Positions 21,474 to 34,200 of a stretch of DNA of 64,000 bases are shown one piece after another (the stretch's first letter is position 1; each line of letters begins with the position of its first letter). The notes beneath the pieces were generated by a model. It made no database searches and had not been told where the DNA came from. It was given only the letters and a program-made list of their open reading frames with translations. Origin of the DNA: Ascidia mentula (Eukaryota; Chordata; Ascidiacea; Phlebobranchia; Ascidiidae). The stretch lies in the NCBI GenBank assembly GCA_947561715.1, contig OX387202.1:20349001-20413000 (forward strand). The letters are read 5' to 3'. The translations under genes were made by a program, and so were the position numbers.

Positions 21474-22263
21474 ATGGCGAGAGAGGTTGAAATGGCCAGG
21501 GAAGCGACGGAGAACGGATTGGAGGAGGACGCTGAGGGTCTTCCTTCACCCCCACCGCCCCCACCTTGTGAAAAAATGTACAGCCCCCGCAAATCCATGG
21601 ATGGCGAACACGTGGGTGCTTGTGTGTGCTACGTATACGTTTTTGTAAAACAAATCTTGTTCTTTTAAACAAAATACTTGCTTTTTGGGTTGGTTGCTTT
21701 CTAACACTTGGAACTTTTAATTTAATTGTTTCTTGGTTTCCGCCAGCAAGAGATTCAAATCATATTTCTATTGTAAAAAAACAACTCGCCTATCTCTTCG
21801 GGCAGGAATCGGCTCTTGCGTCACTCGACGCCGTCATAGATTCCGCTGACGTAGACAGTGCTTACTCAACCGTAAACAAGAGGATGCTCTCATCCGGTGG
21901 AGAGGAGGAGCTTGATGATGCGGAACGGGAGGAGATGGAGAGGATCTTCCAACTTGAACTTGAGATCGCGCAGATGCATCGACGAAGCGAGGCCAGGGAG
22001 AGTCTTGCGCTGGAAGTGGTGAGAATAAGTGTTGTGATGTCATAATATGATTCAGAATACTGGAAGGTATTTAAGAACAATCTAAGTTGGCAAAAAAATA
22101 ATCTGGTATTTTTACAAAAAAAGAATTTTTGTTTGTTTTGCTGACTCTAATAATTTTTAATCAGGATCAACCTGAAGCAACCGATGAATTTGTAACGAAC
22201 GTGGGTGAGGAATATTACCCCGACGAGAAGGCAGACGAAAACAGAGGAATGGACATTCTACAG
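21474..22263 (+). CDS. MYO10: Myosin X tail: N-terminal visible exons
   Basis: Three phase-0 exons fit: 21,474-21,611, 21,806-22,018 and 22,165-22,263. They encode an acidic, proline-bearing linker (LPSPPPPPPCEKMYSPRK), a coiled-coil-prone Glu-rich stretch (EEMERIFQLELEIAQMHRR) and another acidic segment (EEYYPDEKADENRG). In myosin X such a low-complexity acidic region links the helical neck to the PH domains. The first ATG at 21,474 directly follows an acceptor-like TTTCCAG. So it may be an internal methionine of a longer gene, or the trans-splice site of an mRNA that starts here. No myosin motor or IQ exons are found upstream. A further exon around 22,702-22,785 (GFEDFESLHNSHSSNMFSRR) is possible, but its splice phases do not close. 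Confidence 0.72.
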
Positions 22264-23027
22264 GTTACAAATATAAGTTGTTTGCGTGCAAACAACACTG
22301 TGAATGTTACTAGGATTTTGTTTTGTCCATACTAACAATTCAATCCGGCTCAATTGGATAATGGTGGTTGCTATTTTTAAATTCACTAACAAATGATTTT
22401 GCGTAACCCGAGATCATTCTTATCAGTTGTAATTCCGATAATCAATCCGATGACGTCATCCTCGTGACGTAGCAAGTCAGCTTGTATTAGGTCTGAAATC
22501 ATCTTAAAATAATTTACCGTTTAAATTATAATTGGTCTATAGTTTAATGGCGTTTACTGATTGATTTTAAATTGCCCTAGAGTGCGTAATATTGTGATTT
22601 ATGCAACGCATCAGCGAGTTACTCGCAACCACAAAGCAAAGTTCGGGGTGCTGGTGATACTATGGACAAAAAAGAAGATTTTTTTAAACATTTTGTTGCT
22701 CCAAGATTTGGGTTTTGAAGATTTTGAAAGTCTTCACAACTCGCATTCGTCCAATATGTTCTCACGGCGCACTGAAATTTCGTGACGTTTTAGGGATGTA
22801 ATAGTAATACAGTTGTTGGTATTGATCAGTTCGCTTGTTACGTATCACATTGATCAGTGCAACAACTAAATGGCTCAGTTTGTTATGGAAATAAAATTCA
22901 CCTCCACGTAAGTTGGCCAACAACATTTAAAGCAAAAAACTTGCAAACGTCACACCAACTTCTGCCACTGTGAAGATTGGTTGATATTTGAAAACACATC
23001 ATTGCACAACCTTACAACCTGTTATAG

Positions 23028-25096
23028 GGTGGCCTCATGAGCCAGTGGAAGAGACGGTGGTGCGTCCTGAGTAACAGCACTTTCATGATCTTCAGAAGCA
23101 AACAGGATAGTTTAAAGTGCGGCTGGCTGTTTAAGAAAGCTGACAGTGGCAAAGGAACTCTGAGAGGAACTCTCCCAAGGAAGAATTGGCAGAAAAGGTT
23201 GGTGGTCGGCGATGTATTTCATATTATATTTCCGTTGTTAGTTCTACGTAGCAGTTAAGTTACACGAAGCTTGAACACTAAACAAGGTACAACAACAAAA
23301 CACTAAACAAGGTACAATAACAAATAACCAAATCCAGATGGTTCACGCTGCGCAACCAGGAGTTGAAGTTTTACGATAACGACGAAGAGAACGCCAAGTG
23401 TCGGGGGACGATCGACCTCAGTCAAATCTCCGAAGTAACTGACGTCACAGAGAAAGAGAATGGCATTGACATCATTATGACGTCATCAAAAGTGCACCAC
23501 CTTTCGGCGGAATCGAGCGAGGAGGCGGGGGAATGGTACAGGTGAGTTTAAACCAGAATCGCCAACGTTTGGGAAAAAGTCTTTGGATGCAGTGTGGACT
23601 TTCACTGAAAATACTGTGAAATGTTATTGAGTTGAACTTTTTTTCCGCAGCATGTTGATGAAGATTGTATCGAGCACGGAGAAAGAGATAGCAAACATGG
23701 AAAGCGAGTTCGCAAACCCGAAGAACGCTCTGATGACGGTCGACGGACAAACCGTTACCTAGGCAACCGCAACATCTGTGTCAGGTGACTCTCGTGTATT
23801 TTAGCAAGTTGTCAGTTTCTCTTGAGGGAAAAGACGTTACAATATAAATAGGTTTTGGGAGTTCTGGCACTGATTTTAATCTCAGGAATCGGATACATTA
23901 TGGATGCTACATTAGAACCAATTACTCCTATCGTGGCATCGTGGCGACAAGATGTGAATAATATTAAGTGGTTTGTGACTGCAGGAAAGTCGAACACGTT
24001 CACTGTGACGACATCGCAACGTGTTTACACATTCGCGAGTGATTCGGGGGAGGAAATGCATCACTGGATCACTTTACTCAATGAGAGCAAGAACACAGCA
24101 AGTTCAGGCGACTCGGTACGTGTTAAACAGACAGAAACCAAACCCCATTTGACTTCAGGTTTTTAAATGATTGCTTCACAATTGGTCACACATCGAAACG
24201 ACAAAGTGAATTTTTAGAAAAATTACACAATGAGTTTTGTTAAGAAAATAAAAGTCAGTAACACTTTCTTTTATAACTAATGTCGTAATTTTTTCTTTGT
24301 GGTAAGAGAACTCTTCAGGCTCGCCCACAATCTAAAATATTGTTAAAACACTTTCAGGCTGGCCAGGATTCTTTCATACAGCAAGGTTGGTTGCTTAAAA
24401 CATCTTACGAGAAGCAGAAAGTGAGTCACCAACGTCGGTGGTTCGTTCTGAAACCAAACGCGATCGAATATTTCAAGAACAGCAACCGCGATGCCCAGAA
24501 GATCGGGTCGATGGGACTCAACAGTCTCTGTGTTGTCACCTCACCGGACGAGAACGTCTTTGTAAGTCCCTGGTGTATGTAGGAGTAAAAGTGGGCTTTC
24601 GTGTGTTTACTAGAGATGAACACTTGTTAATCGAACCTCGCTGTGAGATCCTGTATAGCTGGACGATTCCGTCTTACCATGTAAAACATGTAAAACATGT
24701 AACACTTAAAATCATAAAACGAATATAATAAAGTTTAATAATATGTATGTTGCCTACACAAAAAGCACTTGTTTAAACAGGATCAGTCTGGTATAATACA
24801 AGGGAAATATACGTTGATTCCTTTAAGCATGTGATTTTTTGTGTAATATTACTGAACATTGACCGGCAGCTGTAGTTTCGATCCACACTTTCTATACTAG
24901 AAGTTACGCCACCTCTATTTCACTACAGACGCAGACAGGTTTGTGGGAGATTGTGGTGTACGGGAGGAAGCACACCCTCCGACTCAGCACGGAGGTAGAG
25001 GAAGACGCGAACATCTGGAGCAGTGAGATCCAGGCTATGATAGATGGACAACCTCTGATTATCACCAAAACAAAGATCCTAATGGACAAGATCAAG
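23028..25096 (+). CDS. MYO10: Myosin X tail: PH domain exons
   Basis: Exons 23,028-23,197, 23,338-23,541, 23,651 to about 23,753, about 23,852-24,115, 24,358-24,561 and 24,929-25,096. They open with GGLMSQWKRRWCVL, the start of a split PH domain, followed by the inserted PH (CGWLFKKADS to NWQKRWFTLRNQ, then ENGIDIIMTSS). The split domain's second half ends SGEEMHHWITLLNESK. A third PH follows (GWLLKTSYEKQKV, RRWFVLKPNAIEYFK, then LWEIVVYGRKHTLRL). The split PH with a PH nested in it is the layout of MYO10, where these domains bind PtdIns(3,4,5)P3 at filopodia and lamellipodia. Most splice phases close. The join between 23,753 and 23,852 is uncertain. Confidence 0.9.
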
Positions 25097-25388
25097 GTAC
25101 AGAAGTGTAGAATTAAAACTGAACTTATTGCTTGGAGTAATCTGCTTTCAGGGCAACTGCTTCGATCTAATATGTCGGTAATGTGTCTGGTGACTATCTT
25201 GCCACTTAGGTAGCCAGGCGAAAAGCTTATTGCATTGAAATTACCTGCTTAAAAAACACATCAGGAAATATTATTACAATGTTGTTAACAAAACGACTCT
25301 GCCCAAAGCATTTCATTATTTCACTTATATTTAGCATGTTGACCATAGTGTATGAAAATATGACTAAAAATTGTGTATGTTGCAACAG

Positions 25389-26380
25389 CGTTCAGATGAC
25401 AATGAAAAGGAGATCGACTTAATCTACAAAAGGAACCCAATCTTCAGGCAATCAAGCGCACCTTTAAGATCCCCTTTGCTATCCCTTCCATGCGAACAGG
25501 TGAACCAGCAATTATTACAACTATCCGTCCCAGAATCCAATGCTAACGCAAACTTAATAGTGCTGCAAGTATCCATGTGGTTGTCATAAAACCACGATGA
25601 CGTCAACATCATCTTACCCGAACTATTTGTGACGTAACATTGCTAACATTGTTGTGTTGCTAATGAACCAAGTTGATTATTCAAAAAAAAATATGAAAGT
25701 ATTGGTTTCGCTACTTAGAAAAAAAAGGCATAGAAATCATAATCAACCGTTGTTTGCTCACAGGTGCCCTCTCGTGACGACCACTACACGTTAAGGGACG
25801 AGGCTGTGAGGATTTTTAACGTCCTCCTTCAAATGGAAGAACGGACTTTTCAGAACATTGAGGAGGAAGCGAAATCACTCCAGGTAAAAAAACTGAAAAA
25901 ATCGTTTTTAAGTTTTGCTTTTTGATATTTCTCGAATTCCCGCCTGTAATTGAGTTTCCTCCCCTATATATTTGCACATGTTATGACGTTTGTCAGGTAA
26001 TTGTGGATCTTCCTTTGCAATGAGTGGGGAACGATGTTCACATATCACAATTTATATCAAAGTTTTACTTGACGTCAATCAGCATTCAAAACAGACAATC
26101 AAAAAGCATTGCGACACCGTCCAGCCAACAAACCATATATCTGTTCGTTTCAGGCGATCATGCGAGTGTGCCACGGCTCCAAGCTATTCCAGGACGAGCT
26201 TTACCTCCAATTAATCAAACAAACCGCCATCTACACCCTCCAACTCACCACAGACGAGCAAATGTGTGACCAGCTTCATGTGACGTCATGTCCGCATTAC
26301 TGGCATCTCATAGCTTGTATGTGTTGCGCGTACCACCCATCACGTCCTGTGCTGTCTTACCTGAAGCTGCATCTAAAGAG
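25389..26380 (+). CDS. MYO10: Myosin X tail: MyTH4 exons
   Basis: Exons 25,389-25,568 (or ending at 25,499), 25,764-25,883 and 26,154-26,380. Key phrases are LIYKRNPIFRQSSAPLRSPLL, LRDEAVRIFNVLLQMEE, LFQDELYLQLIKQT and HYWHLIACMCCAYHPSRPVLSYLKLHLKR. They follow the MyTH4 fold of myosin X, a helical domain that with FERM binds cargo and microtubules. The exon ends in phase 2, which matches the next acceptor at 26,895. Confidence 0.9.
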
Positions 26381-26894
26381 GTATGACGTCACCAAAGTGT
26401 GTAAATAACTTGGTTATCCAATGTAGAGTTCGCGGAACCCTTAACACAAAAGGTTTACTAAATTTTGGGGTTCTTGGTTAAGTTAAACAATCGTTCTAGG
26501 TTTGGCAGACGAAAATTTTGTGAATATCCGATCTGAGCGCTAATTCTAAAACATCTCTAACCCCACTTTTGTTGGTAAACCAGAATTTATTGCTTGCCTC
26601 AATGCTTTGTATTTCCAGTGAATTTGAAACGAAATGCTCGTTTAATGAGAGATAAGCCAAGAAATATCTTAAGCTTTCACGCCCACCGACGATTTTGCCG
26701 GGCAAAACTGGTGGGGCGTGCGCCACTGAGAAGCACTTGCTACTAAGCAGTAGTTTTGCATTACAGCGGGTCGGGTTATCTTACCTCGCGCTGTTGACTG
26801 CACACAAATGTGCCATAAGATGCCTGGGAATCTGTACAGTAATGATTATTCGGGGATCCCTTTTCACCGTTTGTTTATTAACATCCGTTATCAG
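26381..26894. other. MYO10 intron
   Basis: GTATGACG donor to ATCAG acceptor, 514 bp. The antisense open frame over it (26,496-26,726) has no recognisable content. Confidence 0.8.
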
Positions 26895-29800
26895 GGTACA
26901 AGAGCGATTTCCTGGCACTCTTGGTGGAGCTTATGCTGAGTTCGGTGAAAATGCGCTGAGTCAGCAGACGTCACGTCGACGTGAGATGGTTCCTTCCATT
27001 GCTGAGATTTGTGCTGTGCTGGAGATGAGGGACCTGGTCACTGTGATTAACTGCTATGGTGGCGCAACATGCGAAATCTACATTAACTCTTTCACCACTG
27101 CTGGAAAGGCAAGTAGAGCATTGCTGCAAATTGTAATGTCGAACACACGGAAGTATTTCTTGTATAATTTTGAATTGTATTTTCTTCTGATGATCTGGTT
27201 TTGTTGGTTGGTGGCAAACATGCTTCTTTTTCAATATTTGTTATTAAATTATGTTCTGCATTTTTATGTGTTCAGAAGCGTTTCGTTGTTTTAGTTACAA
27301 AATATTTTTTCTTTAAATTAGAGGAGTTACTTTAGACAGTTTACGTCCAACTTTGGTGTTCAGGTTGTCCAGAAACTCCAGCATGGAATGAACGTGGAAG
27401 GGAATAAGAACACGTTCGCATTATTCGAACACAAGGGCGATGTTGACAGAGCGATTGAACCAAACACTTTCCTCGCTGATATCGTTGCAAAGTTCGAACA
27501 GTAAGTTGCCGTTGGAACTTTTTTACTTGATTTGAGAAGTCTAGTTACAAATTCGTTGCAAGTAATTGGTCACACAGCTCAAAGAAGAAAATAAAAATAT
27601 TATCGTACAAAAGTAGATTTTCGCATCATGTAATTTAACCCTTTCTCATGTAACGCGAAACATTCGAATTTAAACAGAACAAACTCGGAATCACAAACGA
27701 ATCCGGATAGTGGCGGTAAGGATTCGGAATGGGTATTCTACTTCAAACTTTACTGTGTGTTCGATCCGATTGATGCACGGGAAGACTCAATCGAATATCA
27801 CTTCGTTTACGAAGACGTGAGTCGGGAGTTTCTCTGTTTCCATTCAGTGATTTTAGTTTTTTTGATTGAAAACTTGCCTCGGTTGATTCTGTCGTCATGG
27901 TAACCTAGCATCCAACGCGGATTTCACGGAGCCGTAGAATTCCTTACATGAGCTACTGGACACCTTAAATCGTCTGGGTTCTTTCTCAACTCAAATAACT
28001 TTGGCGAAAAAATTTCGGGAAACACTGACCTTGAGTGCTTGACTTAAAATAAATATTTACTCATTTTTGTATTTTGTATTTTCTAAACGCAGGAGTTTCC
28101 AATGCAGAAAATAAATTTCTTAAAACCTCTAGGTTTCTTAAAAACATTAACTCAGAACTTCCCTAATGTTGCAGGTCCACGAACAAGTGATACAGGGACT
28201 TTACCCTCTATCTGATGACGCATTGAAAGATATCGCAGCTTTAAGGTTGCAATTCGCTGAAGGAAATTACCATCAAATCAATATTGAGTAAGTTTGTTTA
28301 AGTGGAGCCGAAACTTTATCTTCATTGCTTCGTTCCGTTTAACCAACAAAAAGCATAAAAATATAAAAATGCCAATGGATTTTCAAGACTTCTTTTGCGA
28401 ATATAAAACATGGATTTCATTTTCCAGTGCTGACATTGGCAAATATTATCCAATCAACAAGTTAATGGCCGCTTACGAGATCACAAACGAAAACGAAGAC
28501 TTCTACTTCAAACGAACCGATTCTTTCTCGAATGAATTAAATGCAAACTCAATGCCAGCCAAGAAACGTTCTGTGAGTAAAGGTTTTTATTCGGTCTCAA
28601 TTTGATTTTTTCGATAATTAAGACGTTCTCATAAATTACGTAAAATTTCAAATTCGCCACGTAGATCTCCCCCTCTTCGAACACATCCTTTCATACCATG
28701 CTAGTTATCCGTTCCCATGGGCGCCTGACTCGATAAACTTGTGGTTTTATCGGTGCCTGTGCCATTTTATTCCGCATATTTATTGTTCGCACGCGTTCAA
28801 GTCGTTTTTGTTCAAAACAAAATTGAGTTATATTTGGACGTTGGCATCAACCGCGCATGAATCGTATTCCACAACTAATTGTCATTCTTTAAATCAGCTC
28901 GTATATTGATAGTTAGTAAAACAACAAAGAATTTTAATTTGTGGACGAAGCTAATTGAGGCCGAAACGTTAAAATTTAACAAATCGTTTTTGTCAACGAA
29001 GAGTTTCGTCAGATTTTAATTCTTTCAGGGGTCGAGTCTTTTCAACACGTTCCGGAAGAGAGGGATGAAGAAGGTGAAGGAGGAAGGTGAGAGCGGTGAG
29101 ATGAAGAGGACTCTCTTCCTGGAGGAACTGCAGGATGTCAAATCAAACGTCCTGGATAGATGGAGGAGATTGAGAGGAATGCCGCAAGAAGACGCCGTGG
29201 TCAGTATCACAATAATCTCACTAAACAATAAGACTGGAGTTTTGTGTCATTGGATGTCGGGACATCTCTGCCCGTGGTTGATATTTATTGGCATTGTATT
29301 TGGGTGCTTGATGTTTAAATATTATTCGCATAATTTTATGTTCAGCATATTTCGCGTTCTCTTCATTCCGTCTAATTCCTTTTATCTCAACAATTTGTTT
29401 CAGGCTGAATATGTTAACCTTGCACGTCGGTGGCCCGGATACGGATCCTACTTGTTTAAAGTTGAAAATCACGACGCGCAGTTCGGTCAAACCCTTCTCA
29501 CTCTGGCGATATCGGCGCAGGGAGCAACTGTGTTCAAACGAGGCCACTCACAGTCCCTGGATCATTTCTCATATGAAAAGTAAGTTTGATCGAACACAAT
29601 GGTTCGTTTTCAACGCGGGAACACACGAAACTTGTTGGAGTTATTGGCTCTCAACGTTTCTGCTTATCGGTCTTATGAATATAATGCAGTTTATTTTACG
29701 AAACATAAACTTACCATAACCATAGTAGTGGGGTAACATGGAGTCCATATTTCCCTGCAGTTTATTTGGCGTCAGAAAACAAAATTGTTGGTAAACTACG

Positions 29801-30139
29801 GCCCAAATGTTTGATTCGGTCAAATGCCCACTTACAAATAAAGTTTTCAAATAGGGTTTCGGGTCTGCTGCGGCCGGTTTCGAATTCGGCTCTGACGTTT
29901 GAAAAGTCTCAGAACCACTGTTCCAAACAATTAAACAAGATTTTGCAGCTACATTCCTTGAGTTGAACATGTTATTGTGCCTTCCTCTCAGGATCCAGTC
30001 TTTCGGAGCGGGATCTGCGAATGTTTTCAGACTTCAGACCGAGTCAAGAGGGGACATTTCCTTCACCGCAGAACAAGTTAACGAGATTGTGAAACTCATG
30101 CGAGCTTACGTCACCGCCCTCTTCCGCCGAAAGCATTGA
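26895..30139 (+). CDS. MYO10: Myosin X tail: end of MyTH4 and FERM, with C-terminus
   Basis: Exons 26,895-27,108, 27,364-27,500, 27,678-27,816, 28,175-28,287, 28,428-28,572, 29,029-29,199, 29,404-29,579 and 29,992-30,139 (stop TGA). F1 shows INSFTTAGK|VVQKLQHG and FALFEHKGDVDRAIE. F2 shows WVFYFKLYCVFD, LRLQFAEGNYH and KSNVLDRWRRLRGM. F3 shows WPGYGSYLFKVE, VFKRGHSQSLDHFSYE and EIVKLMRAYVTALFRRKH. In myosin X this domain binds integrin beta tails and other filopodial cargo. The order and sequence follow MYO10 more closely than PLEKHH proteins, the main alternative. The intron after 27,108 has a GC donor (AAAG|GCAAGT). All splice phases close. Confidence 0.93.
28573..29028. other. MYO10 intron with LINE 3' end and hammerhead-like remnant
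   Basis: Near 28,726-28,825 lies the LINE terminal hairpin (GGCGCCTGACTCGATAA against TTTTATCGGTGCC). Near 28,944-28,975 the run AAGCTAATTGAGGCCGAAACG resembles a decayed CTGATGA-GGCC-GAAACG repeat motif. Confidence 0.55.
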
Positions 30140-31244
30140 AAGTTGACACCGAGCAATTTTATTGCGTTCAGATTTTAACGAAACTATAGCATTTGTCGTT
30201 CTAGCCACAAACTTGAATGTTAAGATCAGGGGTTTTCCACAGGGTCACCATATGGACCACAGCGATCTATATCAATGGCTTCCACATTACCACACAATAT
30301 TACCTTCGCCGATGCATGTTTTTGTGACATTACTAAGCAAAAACTTTCGTCGGTTGGGAGGATCCACAGAGTTAACCATGGTGTTGTTGTACCCGAACGA
30401 GCTCGCGAGTTGTTCCAAGTCTTTTACGTCCCAATAAGGTTTATTTACAGGATCATGTATCTTATAGTTTCGGCATATACGCTTACACCCACTCTCAATA
30501 CTCCGCTCCAGTGTTTAAACCTTGCAGTGACGATTTTCATTTGTTTTGCCACTTTCACATGTTTTTTTCGCTAGTCATATTCTTTCTTGTCGTGAAGCAC
30601 TTGGTGATCTTTTCTGTCTATTTTGTTTTCGGGAAACCAAATTCCATAACCATAGAAATCACAACCAGTGATAAAGTTGTCAGTCCCACTCATGGCATTT
30701 TAACTTGTGATTTGTAATTTCAATATTATTTCACAATTATTTCGCCCCAATCATGACCCACACCCAAAACATGTGTGTCTGCTTAATTTTAACATCTAAA
30801 TAGCGTCATCAACACGACGACGTCACCACGTAACATGAAATATTCCAACCGCTTTTGTACCGATTGTTGTTAACTCTTTTATCCTTAGACTGCCTATCTT
30901 TTAACATTGTTATCTGTCTAATATTATTTATTGTACATTTGCATCAATTTATTGCTTCTTCGATTTGGTTGTTTTATAAACACAGTTCCTTGTTTGTCTG
31001 CGGCAAGCCAGTTGAGGCCTGTGATGTCACAATTGCTTATTGTTACGTTCCAATTACTGCTATTGTTTCACTGTCGCTCGGTTTTGAAAAAGAAACAAAC
31101 CCTGAATTGGGATCGAAAAGAAATTCGTATTTTGAGATCTTGTCGGAAAATTCTGGTTTTTAACATGGCCTGAAACTGACGTCATGACCCTTGGTTTTTG
31201 GTGGCTGGAAATTCTATTTATCGAGTAATTTATTTCGAGTTCAG
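30140..31244. other. No gene recognised; 3' flank of MYO10
   Basis: Pyrimidine-rich DNA. Should contain the MYO10 3' UTR, but no clear AATAAA is seen near the stop. Open frames here are short, hydrophobic and unsupported. Confidence 0.5.
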
Positions 31245-31245
31245 G

Positions 31246-34200
31246 AATCAATTCTACAAAACTTCACTCTCTCCATGCCATTTACATTCTGCCATGGAAT
31301 GCAACCGGCAGACGCATCAGACGCGTCTGTGTCCTCCACAAACTGCTGTGTTAAGTTTGGTTATTACACAAGAGTGTATAAGGTCTAACCTTGGGGGTGA
31401 CAAGAAAATGATTTATAAAGGAAAGCCAAAGCTAGTATGCTACTCATGCCGAAGCAAACGTTTCAAACACCACTGTGTTCATCATCAGTGCCAAGTAAGA
31501 ATGAGTTGCAGCAAGGTGTGCGCAGAGGTAGGCAGGTAACTGAACAGACAAAAACAACAACACAAATAAAACACGTGACAGACGCCACTCGAAGGCCCAC
31601 GGCCGTGACGTCATCATTTGGGCTGCAATGAGGATCTGTGTGTTGACAAGAAACCTTGTTACACAATTTACCCTCACATTAAACCTTTCCCATAAGTCGG
31701 TGAAATGGCGCCGCGATATCCGCGCATTTCTGCAAATATTGTAACGTTTATGCCGTGACGTAATGAGAGTGACTTAGCAGTTCGTACCAGGAAGTGTAAC
31801 TCCCATTTTCTGGAACGACACAGGAGAATCGCTCGTAACATGTAATTATGTATCGCGGTTCTCACGCAAGCCGCATAACTGGTTAATATGAATTGTCTTT
31901 AAATCTGTGGTTCCTGTGGCCCGAATTTACTCTGCGCTGGGCTTCTGCCTAGTGTAGTTTCACCATTCCATTCTACATTTTGGTTCGCCTTTAGCGTAGA
32001 ATCACCGTCTGTATATTCTACTCTGGGGCTCAGTTGTATTCTGCACATATATCTTTCGTCTTTGGTGAATAAAATCTTCCAAGACGAACGAACTACATTT
32101 TTGATGACCCTCGACTGCGAAGTTTCCCGAACACCAAGCTTCAAAGAAGAGTGAAGAAAATTCTTCCAAGACGAACGACAAATCTTGACCGTGAGTACCA
32201 AACCAGTTGTACTTTTGGTCGTAATTCTTTCATCATCTAACTGTCACGAGGAATCTATCGATAATCTTTCAACAAAATTGCCTTCTGATTGAATATTTAT
32301 CAAGCAATATTCAAGCAAAAATCCCAGCGTTCGTTTCGCTGTCTTGGGATTGTGCACAGTTGCAAATTAACGTGCAAAAATCTTTCAAAACTTGCTGAGA
32401 TTTTCAAGGTTCCTCTGTTTCCTAATTGGATCGGTTGCCTATTCGCCATTTCTCTTGGATTCATCGTCGGTTCTTTCCATTCACGAGTGTTTTCCTGAGG
32501 ATTCGTCAACTCCAGCCCTGCGCTTTAATCGAGCTAAGAGGAGATTCAATTCGCGTACGCACGGATTTCATCGTTCCCCACTTACAACGTTGGATATTTT
32601 CCGTGAATGTTCGTTTCCCCCTGCACAATTTCCGTCTCGTTGTTTTGGCCAGGGCGGTCGGCGGGCGTTGGCGTGTCGCTGCGGGAAATCGCACTGTCAA
32701 TTCCGGCGGACCATCACACTGTGTTGGACCGTGCCAACAGGCAAGAATTAAACCCGACAAAGTCTGTTGCGCGAGGGAAGGTGGATTTCATTTCAAGACC
32801 TTCACAGTCAAACCTATGGAATGCTGTTGGACTATACAATTTCGCTATTCAACACTCATGGATTATTAAAGGCAATGAACTGAATTTTTACCTGTCATTG
32901 CAAACATGAAGGATATTTCAAGAAATCTTAGCTACAAATCTTAGTGGTTACGTAATACTAACCCCCTTATGTTCACTTTCTGTAAAAGGGTTTTTAAACT
33001 TTGTTAAGTCTCCTTGTCACCGAAACGTTAGTTGATATTTTCCTTGTGTAATTGACGTCTGTTAAATGTGAAATGTTGATTCAACCCTTAACGTGTCTGC
33101 ATTACAAAGTCAGCACGGGGCCTGAAGCCTTTATACTACATGGCGCGAAATTAAGCAAGGTCGCCGTTCAAGCCTGCCTCCCCACTCTTTATATGTCTGA
33201 AGCCCCAATAGGAAAAATCCTTGCTCTAGTTTTGTTTTGGCTTGATGAAGCACGTTACTGCTGATTGACATATTTTACGCATGGTTTTGTTGTTTGGCCA
33301 TAATTTTGTGACATGTACTTTGACAAAGCTAAAATACCATTTTTCTTCTTATTCTCTTCTTTCTCTCTTATATCGTTGTTCTTTTGCCTATTCTGTAAAA
33401 CACTTTTTGGGGTAAGACGAGTGTAACGTTTATGCCGTGACGTAATGAGAGTGACTTAGCAGTTCGTACCAGGAAGTATAACTCCCATTTTCTGGAACGA
33501 CACAGGAGAATCGCTCGTAACATGTAATTATGTATCGCGGTTCTCACGCAAGCCGCATAACTGGTTAATATGAATTGTCTTTAAATCTGTGGTTCCTGTG
33601 GCCCGAATTCACTCTGCGCTGGGCTTCTGCCTAGTGCAGTTTCACCATTCCATTCTACATTTTGGTTCGCCTTTAGCGCAGAATCACCGTCTGTATATTC
33701 TACTCTGGGGCTCAGTTGTATTCTGCACATATATCTTTCGTCTTTGGTGAATAAAACAAACGAACACAAGTTTGGTTAGTTACGAAGAGGAGTCGGGAGT
33801 CAGGGAAACGCATATCGCAGTTGAACACGCAGTTCAAACAATCAAACAACACACATTCCTACAATATTTGCGGTGAATTGGCGTGAATGCATTTTTGGGG
33901 TTTATCAGAGAAAGCCAAACTGAACTGAATCAAATTTACTGACATCCTCGAATCAGAAATCAACTGTCAAATCTGATGGATCAATGTTTATATTTACATG
34001 GATTATCAACATAAAGCATGGAAACGGTTGCATGCGATATTACAACAACGACATGATATACAAGGAATGATAAAACGGAATATGTTGTCAATATCTAATT
34101 GACACGTTGACATAATTCTATGGAAGAAGTGGCATCCGAAACACACAAAATGTAATAATAAGTAGTGTCGACGTCATAATTGCAATTATTATGTTGTGTT

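Noticed and set aside
22702-22785. Firm extra MYO10 exon
   Set aside because: Neither reading frame closes with the phases of both neighbouring exons, so it is only mentioned as possible.
21474-30139. Reading the PH-MyTH4-FERM gene as PLEKHH1/2
   Set aside because: The split first PH domain with GGLMSQWKRRWCVL, the third PH and the FERM phrases fit myosin X better. PLEKHH proteins have a different PH arrangement and a long coiled-coil N-terminus.
32426-32869. 147-codon frame inside the short LTR element as a gag gene
   Set aside because: No zinc knuckle, capsid-like or other retroelement motif is visible, and overlapping frames of similar length exist.
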